Below, piece after piece: positions 43,094-51,070 of a stretch of DNA of 64,000 nucleotides (its first letter is position 1; the number at the start of each line of letters is the position of its first letter). Below the pieces are notes generated by a model that saw nothing but the letters and a program-made list of their open reading frames with translations, did no database searches and had not been told where the DNA came from. The position numbers and the translations under genes are program-made. Location of the stretch: positions 1 through 64,000 of the forward strand of contig NZ_QMIG01000022.1 of assembly GCF_003287285.1 (NCBI RefSeq), read 5' to 3'. The stretch is from Phytoactinopolyspora halophila. Lineage in GTDB: Bacteria > Actinomycetota > Actinomycetes > Jiangellales > Jiangellaceae.

Positions 43094-43248
43094 TTACCAC
43101 CACGGATCCGCAATGTCCGAAGTGTAGACGTGTTGGCGATGGCGTGCGTTTTCACTGTGCTGGCAGCGGAATGTGTACGTGGATCAACTGTGATTATTGT
43201 CGATTGACATCTTGCACGCGCACCAGTCGCCAAAAAACACTGGAGTAG
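43090..43248 (+). CDS. Small phage zinc-finger protein
   Basis: 52 residues from GTG 43,090 overlapping the ATPase stop (GTGA). Cysteine pattern C-P-K-C ... H-C ... M-C ... N-C-D-Y-C suits one or two zinc ions. Unrecognised. Confidence 0.65.
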   Translation: MITTTDPQCPKCRRVGDGVRFHCAGSGMCTWINCDYCRLTSCTRTSRQKTLE

Positions 43249-43250
43249 AT

Positions 43251-43370
43251 ATGTGCAACGAACCGTTCGTTGAAGATATGTGCAACGACTGTGTGCACGA
43301 AGTTTCTCTTGCCGAGGAGGACGGCAGGCTCGCCATTCAACTACAGGAAGCGATGGATCGCCGTGACTGA
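43251..43370 (+). CDS. Tiny phage protein
   Basis: 39 residues (MCNEPFVEDMCNDCVHEVSL then an acidic helix). Starts 2 bp after the zinc-finger gene and overlaps the next by 8 bp. Unrecognised. Confidence 0.5.
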   Translation: MCNEPFVEDMCNDCVHEVSLAEEDGRLAIQLQEAMDRRD

Positions 43371-43545
43371 AAAAAAGAAACTTTCTGTTGAGCGCCGCAT
43401 AATGGGTGCTTCGCTTTTTCTTGAAGTCTACGCCGATGAAGATGATTTGCGTTACGACACATGGCGGATTCTTGAGGAAGCAGAGCGGCTGGTCCTGGAC
43501 TTAGAGGAAAAAATAGCTGACGAGGTGTTCGATGGCCAGACGTAA
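43363..43545 (+). CDS. Small phage protein of unknown function
   Basis: 60 residues from GTG 43,363; basic start (TEKKKLSVERR) and an acidic helical end. Unrecognised. Confidence 0.6.
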   Translation: MTEKKKLSVERRIMGASLFLEVYADEDDLRYDTWRILEEAERLVLDLEEKIADEVFDGQT

Positions 43546-43738
43546 GAACGTTGGTCGCGTGCAGCGCAAACAAGTTGATGGCGGCAAAGAGCCGAATCGA
43601 TATGTTGATGAGATCACGATAGATGTGCGCGTAGCATACCCGCCGCATGCGGATCCGGAAGACGTTAAGGATGTGCTTCGTGACACATATTCAGATGTCT
43701 TCAACGAATTGTGTGTGGAGTTCACGGATGGCGACTAG
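43532..43738 (+). CDS. Small phage protein of unknown function
   Basis: 68 residues; basic N-terminus (ARRKNVGRVQRKQ) and a VAYPPHADPEDVKDVLRDTY segment. Overlaps neighbours. Unrecognised. Confidence 0.6.
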   Translation: MARRKNVGRVQRKQVDGGKEPNRYVDEITIDVRVAYPPHADPEDVKDVLRDTYSDVFNELCVEFTDGD

Positions 43739-44069
43739 TCGTGTAAGAAGAGGTCGCAAAACGCAGGAGTTGCTCGCCGAATGGTTCAATAATCGTGGCT
43801 GGTTTCAGGCCCGCTCGCGACCGGCATCATTGCCTGGCATGGACATTGAGGGCATGCCAGGCTGGGCACCTGAAGTAAAGGCTACGCGAGATGGTTCTCT
43901 GACGGCTGCCGTAAGGCAGGCCGTCAAGAACGCTGAAAACGATACGCCATTTGTGGTGTGGCGCCCTGACGGCTATGGCCCAGAAAAGATTGACCAGTGG
44001 CTTGTGGTGCTGCCACTGGGCGTTTTCACACCGATGATGCGAGAACTAGAGGGCTGGGCTGGTGAGTAA
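43728..44069 (+). CDS. Holliday-junction-resolvase-like PD-(D/E)XK nuclease
   Basis: 113 residues. RRGRKTQELLAEWFNNRG near the start, then GMDIEGMPGWAPEVKATRDG with the D...E-V-K catalytic core, as in archaeal Hjc-like and actinophage resolvase families. It would resolve recombination or replication branches before packaging. Four-gene overlap style continues into primase. Confidence 0.75.
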   Translation: MATSRVRRGRKTQELLAEWFNNRGWFQARSRPASLPGMDIEGMPGWAPEVKATRDGSLTAAVRQAVKNAENDTPFVVWRPDGYGPEKIDQWLVVLPLGVFTPMMRELEGWAGE

Positions 44070-44496
44070 ATTCGTCCACAGAAAGAAAGGCAAGACGGCC
44101 ACCCAGGAGGGTGGCCGTTCTGCTCAGTTGGTCAACCTGCTAGCCGAATATGACGTCGACGTCATCCCCGAACACGGCAATCAGCAAGTCCGTTGCCCCT
44201 GGCACGGGGAAGACCGGACGCCCTCGGCGTCCGTACATTACGAGCGAGGGCTGTTTCACTGCTTCACGTGCGGGATGGCTGGTGACGTGTTTGAGCTACT
44301 GATGAAAACGAGAGGAATGAGCTTTGGCGAGGCCGTCGAGTACGCAAAAAAGAGCCTTGGAGGAGGCGGCCCGGACGTATCACGAGAGCCTACTGGAGAA
44401 CGAGCGGGCCGCTTTGTATCTAGATCGCAGGGGGCTGTGGACGGACGAGGCGGTCGATGGGTTCCGTCTCGGATACGTCGAGGAGCCGATTCTTGA
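44062..44496 (+). CDS. DNA primase, zinc-binding N-terminal part
   Basis: 144 codons. CHC2-type zinc finger: QVRCPWHGEDRTPSASV and LFHCFTCGMAGDVFELLM. After VEYAKKSL the translation turns into a Gly/Arg-rich tail unlike any primase; the true continuation (ALEEAARTYHESLLEN) is in the +1 frame. So this gene and the next are two halves of one primase, in overlapping frames. Confidence 0.75.
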   Translation: MSKFVHRKKGKTATQEGGRSAQLVNLLAEYDVDVIPEHGNQQVRCPWHGEDRTPSASVHYERGLFHCFTCGMAGDVFELLMKTRGMSFGEAVEYAKKSLGGGGPDVSREPTGERAGRFVSRSQGAVDGRGGRWVPSRIRRGADS

Positions 44497-44965
44497 TGAA
44501 CATGAACATTATCGGGGCCGGATTTCGATACCATACCTGACCCCAGCGGGAGTCTCGACAATTAAGTTCCGCTGCATCAAAGACCACGACTGCAAGGGCA
44601 TTGACAGGCATGCCAAATACCTCCCGGGCAATGACCTGTTGTACAACGTGCAGGCGCTTCATGATGCCGATGAGCGCATTTATGTTCTGGAAGGCGAGTT
44701 CAACGCGATTGTCATGGAGCTGATTGGTTGCCCCACATTGGCGACTGGTAGCGCAGCCAAATGGTATCCGCACTGGACTCGTCTGCTGGAATCGTATCCG
44801 GAAGTCGTTGTTGTGCGTGATCCTGATGATGCTGGCAAAGCATTCGCAAAGAAGGTTAGGGACCAAGTGAGCTGGGCTCGTGTCATTGAGATGCCAGAGG
44901 GTGAGGATCCTAACAGCATTTACGTTAATTATGGTCCGGATGAACTTGAAAATCGTTTGACTTAA
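44324..44965 (+). CDS. DNA primase, TOPRIM/catalytic part (+1 frame)
   Basis: About 213 codons from TTG 44,324 (weak start). Contains YLDRRGLWTDEAVDGFRLGY, SIPYLTPAG, IYVLEGEFNAIVMELIG (TOPRIM Glu) and VVVRDPDDAGKAFA (D-x-D), the catalytic region of DnaG-like primases. Overlaps the zinc part by about 170 bp in the next frame. Expression may need +1 frameshifting near the A-rich AAAAAAG at about 44,345, or internal initiation. Confidence 0.75.
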   Translation: MARPSSTQKRALEEAARTYHESLLENERAALYLDRRGLWTDEAVDGFRLGYVEEPILDEHEHYRGRISIPYLTPAGVSTIKFRCIKDHDCKGIDRHAKYLPGNDLLYNVQALHDADERIYVLEGEFNAIVMELIGCPTLATGSAAKWYPHWTRLLESYPEVVVVRDPDDAGKAFAKKVRDQVSWARVIEMPEGEDPNSIYVNYGPDELENRLT

Positions 44966-45068
44966 AGTCATAATCAAAGTAGTGAAGGTAGTCGGTAATG
45001 CCTGACCCAGGCTAACCCCGGCCGAGGATTGAGTTGGGCGAAACGAGCGCCTGAGAGACGAGGGAAAA

Positions 45069-45824
45069 TTGCGGGTTTTGTATCTCGATATCGAGACGTC
45101 GCCGCATCTGGCGCATGTGTGGGGCTTGTGGCAGCAAAACATCTCTCTTGCACAGCTTCAGCAGGCAACAGAGATGCTGTCATTTGCGGCCAAGTGGCGT
45201 GGCGAGAAGAAAATTCACTTCTATTCGGGGGGCTACAACCCTGATGGCGTGGGCAATGAGCAAATGGTCGAGGCAGCGCACAGCCTACTCGACCAGGCTG
45301 ATGTGGTGGTCCACTTCAACGGCAAGAAATTCGACGTTCCGCACCTAAATCGCGAATTCAAGGCTGCGGGGCTGGCCCCGCCAGCCCCTTACAAGCAACT
45401 TGACATTCTGGAGACGGTACGACGTCGGTTCAAGTTGGCCAGCAACAAGCTTGCCTATGTGGCTCATTGGCTTGGACTTGAGAATAAGGCGCCGCATGAA
45501 GGACACGAGCTGTGGGTGAAGTGCCTGGCGGGGGACCAGAAAGCTTGGCGCACCATGCGCACATACAACAAGCGCGACGTCACGCTGCTGGAAGAGGTCC
45601 ACAACGAGTTGAAGCCGTGGCTGGTCAACTCCCCGAATGTAGCGCTACATGACGGCCTGGAGGGGGACCATTGCCGCGAATGTGGCAGCGGAAACCTTCG
45701 TCGTGAAGGCTACGCCTTCACCAAACAGGGCAAGTTTCAGCAATACCAGTGCCGCGTGTGCGGCTCGTGGTCGCGTGGCGGTAAGGCGATTAATCGGGTG
45801 GATCTGCGTGAGGTGGCGGCGTGA
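45069..45824 (+). CDS. DnaQ-like 3'-5' exonuclease with C-terminal zinc ribbon
   Basis: 251 residues from TTG 45,069. RNase H-like exonuclease motifs: LYLDIETSP (D-x-E), VVHFNGKKFDVPHL, and TYNKRDVTLLEEV. C-terminal C-R-E-C ... C-R-V-C zinc ribbon (about 210-240). Similar to actinophage YprB-like exonucleases. The 100 bp before it are non-coding. Confidence 0.8.
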   Translation: MRVLYLDIETSPHLAHVWGLWQQNISLAQLQQATEMLSFAAKWRGEKKIHFYSGGYNPDGVGNEQMVEAAHSLLDQADVVVHFNGKKFDVPHLNREFKAAGLAPPAPYKQLDILETVRRRFKLASNKLAYVAHWLGLENKAPHEGHELWVKCLAGDQKAWRTMRTYNKRDVTLLEEVHNELKPWLVNSPNVALHDGLEGDHCRECGSGNLRREGYAFTKQGKFQQYQCRVCGSWSRGGKAINRVDLREVAA

Positions 45825-46081
45825 GTTACACAATAGAAGACCAGATTATCAAAATCATAATAACCCACGACCCCTGGGATGGAAACGCGGAGTTGGTCAA
45901 GAAGATTGCCAACGCGGTGCGCGAGCGAGTGCGCGTACAGGTTTCTGACGAGTTGTGGTTGATGGTTGATGAGTGGAACGACCATCACGTGGGGGTCTTC
46001 GGGGAAGACGACCCGCCAGTGTATGCGCGCGGTGTGCGTAACGGTCTCGTGCTAGCAGCTCGGGCGGTTGGTAATGACTGA
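45821..46081 (+). CDS. Small phage protein of unknown function
   Basis: 86 residues, GTG start overlapping the exonuclease stop (GTGA); helical, ending VRNGLVLAARAVG. Unrecognised. Confidence 0.6.
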   Translation: MSYTIEDQIIKIIITHDPWDGNAELVKKIANAVRERVRVQVSDELWLMVDEWNDHHVGVFGEDDPPVYARGVRNGLVLAARAVGND

Positions 46082-46766
46082 GCTGACCAAGTACGAGTGG
46101 GACACCGCCATTAAAGTAGCAGAATATTCGGGTCAACGCTATCCAGGCGTTGACCCGGACGAAGTGCTCAGTGAAATCGGTGAGTGGATTGCCCTGAACT
46201 GGAACAAAATTGAAGCGTGGCGTGAAGAAAAGTATGGTCATGACACTTACTATGGCTACATTCGCAATGTAGCCATAGATGCTTGCGAGCGCATTATAGC
46301 CCTAGAGCGTGGCGGTGACCCTGAGGACACTTACCGTTATTCCTTTGCGGAGCTGCGAGCGTACTTGCCATACGCCATTGATGACGAGTGGTATTTGGGC
46401 AAGCAGGACGGTGTTGACGTCGAGGTGCGCGGTGGTTCGGATCCGTCCAAGGTCAACAACTGGCAAGAGACCATGATGGACGTTCGAGACGCGTACTTTT
46501 CGTTGTCGTCACAGGACCAGCAAGTGCTACAGCATGGCATGGCGGTCGCCTGGGACTGGGAGAAGTTGGCGATTCGATGCTCGGCGCCCGGACCTGAGGC
46601 AGCACGCAAGGTTGTGCAGCGCACACTAGAGAAGATGCGAGAATTCTTGGGCAACTCTGCGGTACGCATCTATGGCGAGTTCACTGGAACTCGCAACAAT
46701 CCAGAATGCAGTTATGACGCGCATGCCGAAGAGACTGCGCGTGTGAACGATCGGGTGTTTAGCTGA
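46074..46766 (+). CDS. Phage sigma-factor-like protein
   Basis: 230 residues from ATG 46,074. N-terminal helical region like sigma-70 region 2 (DEVLSEIGEWIALNWNKI; YGYIRNVAIDACERII) and a C-terminal region 4-like HTH (FSLSSQDQQVLQHGMAVAWDWEKLA; AARKVVQRTLEKMREFL). May direct host RNA polymerase to later phage promoters. Similarity is by pattern only. Confidence 0.65.
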   Translation: MTELTKYEWDTAIKVAEYSGQRYPGVDPDEVLSEIGEWIALNWNKIEAWREEKYGHDTYYGYIRNVAIDACERIIALERGGDPEDTYRYSFAELRAYLPYAIDDEWYLGKQDGVDVEVRGGSDPSKVNNWQETMMDVRDAYFSLSSQDQQVLQHGMAVAWDWEKLAIRCSAPGPEAARKVVQRTLEKMREFLGNSAVRIYGEFTGTRNNPECSYDAHAEETARVNDRVFS

Positions 46767-47173
46767 TGCGAGTGATGTTTCCGGACGGTGGCTACGTTGA
46801 TGTCGAGGAGGATTGGCTGTCTCCGTTAACTCGCGAAGATCTACAGCGTCTACTGCAAAAGGACCAAAGTGAGATGGTAGAGAAGTTTCACGAAGACCGG
46901 CTCGAAAACGACACCTTCAAAACATTCGAAGAGGCGCGCCAGCTTTTGCTTCGCAAGCACCAGGATTATGGTGCGAAGAATATCAGCGAATCACCCGGAG
47001 GGCCGCTCAACGGCCTCCGGGTGCGGATGTGGGACAAGCAGGCGCGAATCAATAATCTGGTCGACTCGAATGCAGGACCGACCAATGAGAGTTTGCGCGA
47101 CTCGTTTCTGGACATGCTCAACTACTCGGCGATCGCGCTCATGGTGCTAGATGGACGGTGGCCCGATGAGTGA
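46766..47173 (+). CDS. Nmad1/DUF1599-like nucleotide-modification-associated protein
   Basis: 135 residues with LRKHQDYGAKNISES, GLRVRMWDKQARINNLVD and DSFLDMLNYSAIALMVLDG, the pattern of the Nmad1 (DUF1599) family found with hypermodified phage DNA systems. MazG-like all-helical fold; may act on dNTPs. No modifying enzyme is seen nearby. Confidence 0.75.
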   Translation: MRVMFPDGGYVDVEEDWLSPLTREDLQRLLQKDQSEMVEKFHEDRLENDTFKTFEEARQLLLRKHQDYGAKNISESPGGPLNGLRVRMWDKQARINNLVDSNAGPTNESLRDSFLDMLNYSAIALMVLDGRWPDE

Positions 47174-47417
47174 TCCGGGAGTGGGTGAGCCGGGAGCCGG
47201 GCTCCCCAGGGAGTTTGGGAACTTCATGCCGTTGCCCTGTTCGCCAGACGAGCTGCGCGAGTTTCTGTCGGGGATCGAAGAGACCCAGGAGCAGGTGAAG
47301 CTTGGCCGAGTGTCTGTGGGTGTGGTTTCAGGGAAGTTCCCGGAGCAGCCGCTTCTTCTTTACTGGCATGGGCGTGAGGTGAAAGAAGGCAGTGAACGAG
47401 GGGGGGGGTTGACCTGA
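47166..47417 (+). CDS. Small phage protein of unknown function
   Basis: 83 residues; SPDELREFLSGIEETQEQVKL helix. Coupled to both neighbours. Unrecognised. Confidence 0.6.
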   Translation: MSDPGVGEPGAGLPREFGNFMPLPCSPDELREFLSGIEETQEQVKLGRVSVGVVSGKFPEQPLLLYWHGREVKEGSERGGGLT

Positions 47418-47608
47418 TGGGCAGTACGTCTCGGCTCTTCGCTCGTATCTGGGAAGACAGGCTTCGATGGGAGTTGTGGCTTCACCCTCGCCGCGATCAT
47501 GTGGTCAATGCGATTATTGCCAACCAGCTCACAACTCGCGAGATTGATTTGGTCTTTCTCGAAGCCGAGTATGAAGGCTGGCGCTGGTTGCTTGGCGAAA
47601 AGTCATGA
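47417..47608 (+). CDS. Small phage protein of unknown function
   Basis: 63 residues, aromatic and charged (RIWEDRLRWELWLHPRRDH). Last gene of the rightward early operon, just before a bidirectional terminator. Unrecognised. Confidence 0.6.
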   Translation: MGSTSRLFARIWEDRLRWELWLHPRRDHVVNAIIANQLTTREIDLVFLEAEYEGWRWLLGEKS

Positions 47609-47611
47609 AAC

Positions 47612-47645
47612 AAAAAAGGCCCTGCCAGAAGGCGGGGCCTTTTTC
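47612..47645. terminator. Bidirectional rho-independent terminator
   Basis: AAAAAAGGCCCTGCC, AGAA loop, GGCGGGGCCTTTTT: A-run and T-run on both sides of a strong stem. It ends the rightward operon and the convergent glycosyltransferase gene. Confidence 0.92.
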
Positions 47646-49050
47646 ATGCAGCGTCTTCTAGGATGCCGATTTTTCCGCCTCGATAGCGTCCACGTGGTCG
47701 TGAAAAATGTGTGGATTCATTTGTGACGGCCGAATGAACCTCGACCTTGTTCCTGGTACCCCACGCAGCCATACGTAGCGTGAAAAGCGAATAGAAACGT
47801 AGAGGCAACAGAACGAAGAGGCTGAGGTATCCGTATAGCGGAGCGACGCTAAAAGATGTAAGCCGGGACCAAATGCTCTGATCTCGCCTACGCAGGTCAA
47901 AATACCTGACCGCTCGTGTGGCGGCCATGAGGCCGACAAAGATCAGGTACTGGAGTGCGAGAATCTGGCCGGTAACAATCGGATGGATCAACACCACGTA
48001 GACGAGAATGGTCGAAAAGATCGCCCATTGTGCCATCTCCATTAGCGTCAACCACCAGGCGCATCGCCCAGGTCCAAGATTACGTAACGCCCAGATGGAC
48101 TCGCGAAAAAAGGAGCGGCCCCAGCGCGCTTGTTGGCGCACGAAATGCCCGAGCTTCTCAGGTACCGCTGTGTGGCTGATGGAGCCTTCCACCAGCACTA
48201 CGCGGCCCTCGGTGAGCAACCTGTTGGTCATGTGTCGGTCGTCTCCGACGACCGCTGGTCGACCAAAAAATGTTTGGTCTAGAAAGTCGTCCAGGTGACG
48301 CATGACCATGTTGGCCCGGTAGAAGGCCAGTGCGCCGCACACGCACAGCACCGACCCAAACTTAGAGTACGCGGCGCGTTCGCCAAGGAACGAGTTAATG
48401 TAGCGCACATCCTGAAGGCGTGTGATGATGTTCTTGTTATAGTTGCTTGGCAGCACGATTCCCGTGGCTGCCGCCGTCTTGCGAGACCGGAACGGACGCA
48501 TGCCCTCGTAAATAGCGTTGGGCTCCAGGTATGAGTCTGAGTCCACGCATAGGAACACGTCCACACGTCCAGCTAGCGCCCGGAAGCCCTCCCCGAGGGC
48601 TTCTCGCTTACCCAAGTTGGACTGTTGACGAATGACGCTGATGTGATCATACCAAGCCGCGTATTCTTGTGCGGCATCATGGCCATCGAGGCTCCTCGAA
48701 TGATCATCAATGATCACGATGTGTGTTGGCTGAAAGGTTTGATTCAGGATCGAACCCAGGCATTGCCGCAGCAGCTCTGGGTCCTCGTTGTACAAAGTGA
48801 CGATGACGCCCACCCGCATGCGCGGGTTGGGCGCTGGCCAGCGCTTGGCTGGCAACAGAGACAGGAGCAGTTTGGTGCCCAGGATGGTGAAAACGGCTAC
48901 GCCGTACAGGCTGGCCGCACCATACGTGGACCATCGCGTGACGACCAGGGAGGCGGCGGCGCCGAACAGCGCGATTGACACAATGGGCAAACGCTTGACT
49001 ATGGCTGATGGCACCACCCCCACGTGATGATCGTTGATCTTGCGTAGCAT
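47644..49050 (-). CDS. Processive GT2 membrane glycosyltransferase (hyaluronan/chitin-synthase-like)
   Basis: 468 residues from ATG 49,050. Two membrane helices near the start, a GT-A domain (VGVIVTLYNEDPELLRQCLG; IDDHS; VFLCVDSDSYLEP; VVGDDRHMTNRLL) with the processive Q-Q-A-R-W motif (FVRQQARWGRSFF), then about four more membrane helices. This layout is that of HasA/NodC/chitin synthases, which polymerise and export a glycan. It has its own terminators on both sides and opposite orientation to the early operon, so it is likely a lysogen-expressed moron that alters the host surface. Confidence 0.85.
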   Translation of the reverse strand: MLRKINDHHVGVVPSAIVKRLPIVSIALFGAAASLVVTRWSTYGAASLYGVAVFTILGTKLLLSLLPAKRWPAPNPRMRVGVIVTLYNEDPELLRQCLGSILNQTFQPTHIVIIDDHSRSLDGHDAAQEYAAWYDHISVIRQQSNLGKREALGEGFRALAGRVDVFLCVDSDSYLEPNAIYEGMRPFRSRKTAAATGIVLPSNYNKNIITRLQDVRYINSFLGERAAYSKFGSVLCVCGALAFYRANMVMRHLDDFLDQTFFGRPAVVGDDRHMTNRLLTEGRVVLVEGSISHTAVPEKLGHFVRQQARWGRSFFRESIWALRNLGPGRCAWWLTLMEMAQWAIFSTILVYVVLIHPIVTGQILALQYLIFVGLMAATRAVRYFDLRRRDQSIWSRLTSFSVAPLYGYLSLFVLLPLRFYSLFTLRMAAWGTRNKVEVHSAVTNESTHFSRPRGRYRGGKIGILEDAA

Positions 49051-49118
49051 AAAACCCCCCAAACATCCCCGACTGGACGATACCGCCCAAGTCGGATGTG
49101 TCAAGCTTGGACATAAGA

Positions 49119-49147
49119 GAGGCCCACCCTTCAAGAGGGTGGGCCTC
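49119..49147. terminator. Hairpin terminator upstream of GT2 gene
   Basis: Perfect 12-bp stem GAGGCCCACCCT / AGGGTGGGCCTC with TCAAG loop. It separates the small leftward genes from the glycosyltransferase, implying the latter has its own promoter. Confidence 0.75.
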
Positions 49148-49161
49148 ATACGTGATTTTGG

Positions 49162-49497
49162 CTACTTCTTGCTGTTGTTGTTTTGTTTTTCTTCTTCTTC
49201 CTCGAGCTTTCCTCCCCAGGAATTGTCTTGATTGGCCTCGTTCATGCGTACTGCCTCCTTTCTGGCCGTACTCCGTAGTCTGTAACGACGTCCCTTGACT
49301 GCCGCCAGCAGGTGCCGAAGCACCGGCCACTTGAACTCGCCAGCGTTAATTCGTTCACACCAGCAATCAAACAACGTGTCGTATCCAAGAGGCTTCCATG
49401 CCTCTTGGGCGATGAGGTCTTTGATCGCAGCCTCAAGATTTCCTAATGCGTTATTGAGGTTTTCAAGTAGTTGTTCAGCTTGAATTCTGTCAATCAT
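49162..49497 (-). CDS. Small phage protein of unknown function
   Basis: 111 residues: N-terminal helices (IQAEQLLENLNNALGNLEAAIKDL), then a basic region and a low-complexity tail (EEEEEKQNNNSKK). Last gene of the leftward small-gene operon. Unrecognised. Confidence 0.65.
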   Translation of the reverse strand: MIDRIQAEQLLENLNNALGNLEAAIKDLIAQEAWKPLGYDTLFDCWCERINAGEFKWPVLRHLLAAVKGRRYRLRSTARKEAVRMNEANQDNSWGGKLEEEEEKQNNNSKK

Positions 49498-49509
49498 TTT
49501 GCTCTTCTT

Positions 49510-49653
49510 TCACACTCCGTCTCGTTTTCCCAGCAATATTAAGATCTGCTCACGTTCAGCTACATCGGCCAAAATGCGTTCACACAGTTCATCATGACGC
49601 TGCCAAAGCGCCTGCTCGTGCAAATCATCAACTGTCTTCTGTGGAGTCATCAT
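49510..49653 (-). CDS. Small phage protein of unknown function
   Basis: 47 residues from ATG 49,653 (or 49,650), helical (HEQALWQRHDELCERILADV). Overlaps the upstream gene by 26 bp. Unrecognised. Confidence 0.6.
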   Translation of the reverse strand: MMTPQKTVDDLHEQALWQRHDELCERILADVAEREQILILLGKRDGV

Positions 49654-50032
49654 CCACCTCCTCGACAATAACTTGCACGAAGGCTTTTTTGGCATCAAGC
49701 AAGGCTTCGCCCCAGCGACCGCGTACATCCTGTCGCACTTGCGCGGCGTAAAAGACTTTAAGCGCACCTTCGGTAACGTACACATTGTGTATAGCCAAAA
49801 TCCTGCGAATAGAATGGGCAACAATTACCCCCCAACCGTTCATATCTTCAAGCACGTCAACAGGAACACCAGCTTGATACAGGGCGCGCCCAATCAAACA
49901 ACTTGGCTGGCCTTCATGCGCATAATGACATGTAAAATCAACGGGGTTGTATATATACTCTTCGTTCCCTTCAACTTCCCGCTCAAGCAGGTCGAGGGCG
50001 CGAACAGCATCAATCTCGATTGGCACACTCAT
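49628..50032 (-). CDS. Phage protein, paralogue of upstream neighbour
   Basis: 134 residues. ALDLLEREVEGNEEYIYN and PSCLIGRALYQAGVPVDVLED are near-repeats of the neighbour at 50,029-50,418, so the two arose by duplication. Conserved C-H-Y...S-C-L-I-G pattern. Unrecognised function. Confidence 0.7.
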   Translation of the reverse strand: MSVPIEIDAVRALDLLEREVEGNEEYIYNPVDFTCHYAHEGQPSCLIGRALYQAGVPVDVLEDMNGWGVIVAHSIRRILAIHNVYVTEGALKVFYAAQVRQDVRGRWGEALLDAKKAFVQVIVEEVDDDSTEDS

Positions 50033-50418
50033 GCAGACACCGCCTCCTCGTTCTCGCACAAACGTGCGTATGTGTTGTGGGCGGCAGCTAAGGCATTTCC
50101 CCAGGGCCGGTCGGCGTCTTGGAGATCCTGCGCAACAGAAAAAACACGTTGCGCCTCCGCAGTCATGTGCACATGATTAACGGCAAGATGTTCAACGGTG
50201 GAAGCTTGGCTGATGGCGCCAAGTTCATCTAGCTTAGTCAGGACATAAATCGGCACACCTGCTTGATGCAAAGCACGTCCGATAAGGCAGCTTGGCCGAT
50301 CATCTTTTATGTAATGACAGAAACTATTTTCTTTTTCATCATATACGTAATCTTCGTGACCCCTGACCTCCTGTCGGAGCAGGTCGAGAGCGTAGTGCGA
50401 ATCGATGTTAATTGTCAT
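50029..50418 (-). CDS. Phage protein, paralogue of downstream neighbour
   Basis: 129 residues from ATG 50,418, preceded by AGGAGA. ALDLLRQEVRGHEDYVYD and PSCLIGRALHQAGVPIYVL parallel the downstream gene. Coupled by a 4-bp overlap to it. Unrecognised. Confidence 0.7.
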   Translation of the reverse strand: MTINIDSHYALDLLRQEVRGHEDYVYDEKENSFCHYIKDDRPSCLIGRALHQAGVPIYVLTKLDELGAISQASTVEHLAVNHVHMTAEAQRVFSVAQDLQDADRPWGNALAAAHNTYARLCENEEAVSA

Positions 50419-50678
50419 GGTAGTGTCTCCTTTGTGTGTAGGGCAGCGACTGTTGCTTGTCCTGGCTCCAGGCCGAGCTTCTCCGCCCATTTCTCGGCCT
50501 GTAGGGTCGTGGGGAATCCCCACACCACAATGTGACGGTCGCCCTCTTGGAAAAGGAGGGCGACCGTTGCTCTGTCTGCGAGCATTTCGTAGACCATGGT
50601 GTACGCCTCTTTTGCGGTGGCGGTATCCATGCCGAAATGCTCGGTTAAAGTGTTCAGTTCAGTTTTCGTAGGATTCAT
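50415..50678 (-). CDS. Small phage protein of unknown function
   Basis: 87 residues, helical start then VALLFQEGDRHIVVWGFP strands. ATGA overlaps on both sides. Unrecognised. Confidence 0.65.
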   Translation of the reverse strand: MNPTKTELNTLTEHFGMDTATAKEAYTMVYEMLADRATVALLFQEGDRHIVVWGFPTTLQAEKWAEKLGLEPGQATVAALHTKETLP

Positions 50679-51070
50679 ACCATTGATCCCACTGCCGCCT
50701 CCATTGTCTTCTTAATCTCGTGCCTGGTGGCGCCCTCAAGAAAGGCATGTACGCCAGCTTCAATCTGCGGCACGGTGGCATCGTGTGCGAAAGGTGGGAA
50801 TCTGACTAGATGAGGGGCAATCCAGCCAATCTTTCGACTTGCCCACTCTTCAACATGTTGCATGTGGCTGTTTTCATCCTTTAGCAAAGGGAGGAGGTGA
50901 GCTGGTGATGTGTCTAGCGGGTATACCCACGTAACATCCTCAGCTACTTCCGCCATCCAGCCCGCCAAACACATTCCTGTCTTGCAGCGGTATTCATCTT
51001 GTTTATGGCGATCAGGGTTGGCCTTAATCGCTTCTAGTGCATCCAGCAATAGCTGGCCTGGATCACTCAC
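50675..51070 (-). CDS. Phage protein of unknown function
   Basis: 131 residues from GTG 51,070. Contains CKTGMCLAGWMAEVAEDVTW, similar in style to the paralogous pair downstream and to actinophage orphans. Overlaps WhiB by 8 bp. Unrecognised. Confidence 0.65.
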   Translation of the reverse strand: MSDPGQLLLDALEAIKANPDRHKQDEYRCKTGMCLAGWMAEVAEDVTWVYPLDTSPAHLLPLLKDENSHMQHVEEWASRKIGWIAPHLVRFPPFAHDATVPQIEAGVHAFLEGATRHEIKKTMEAAVGSMV

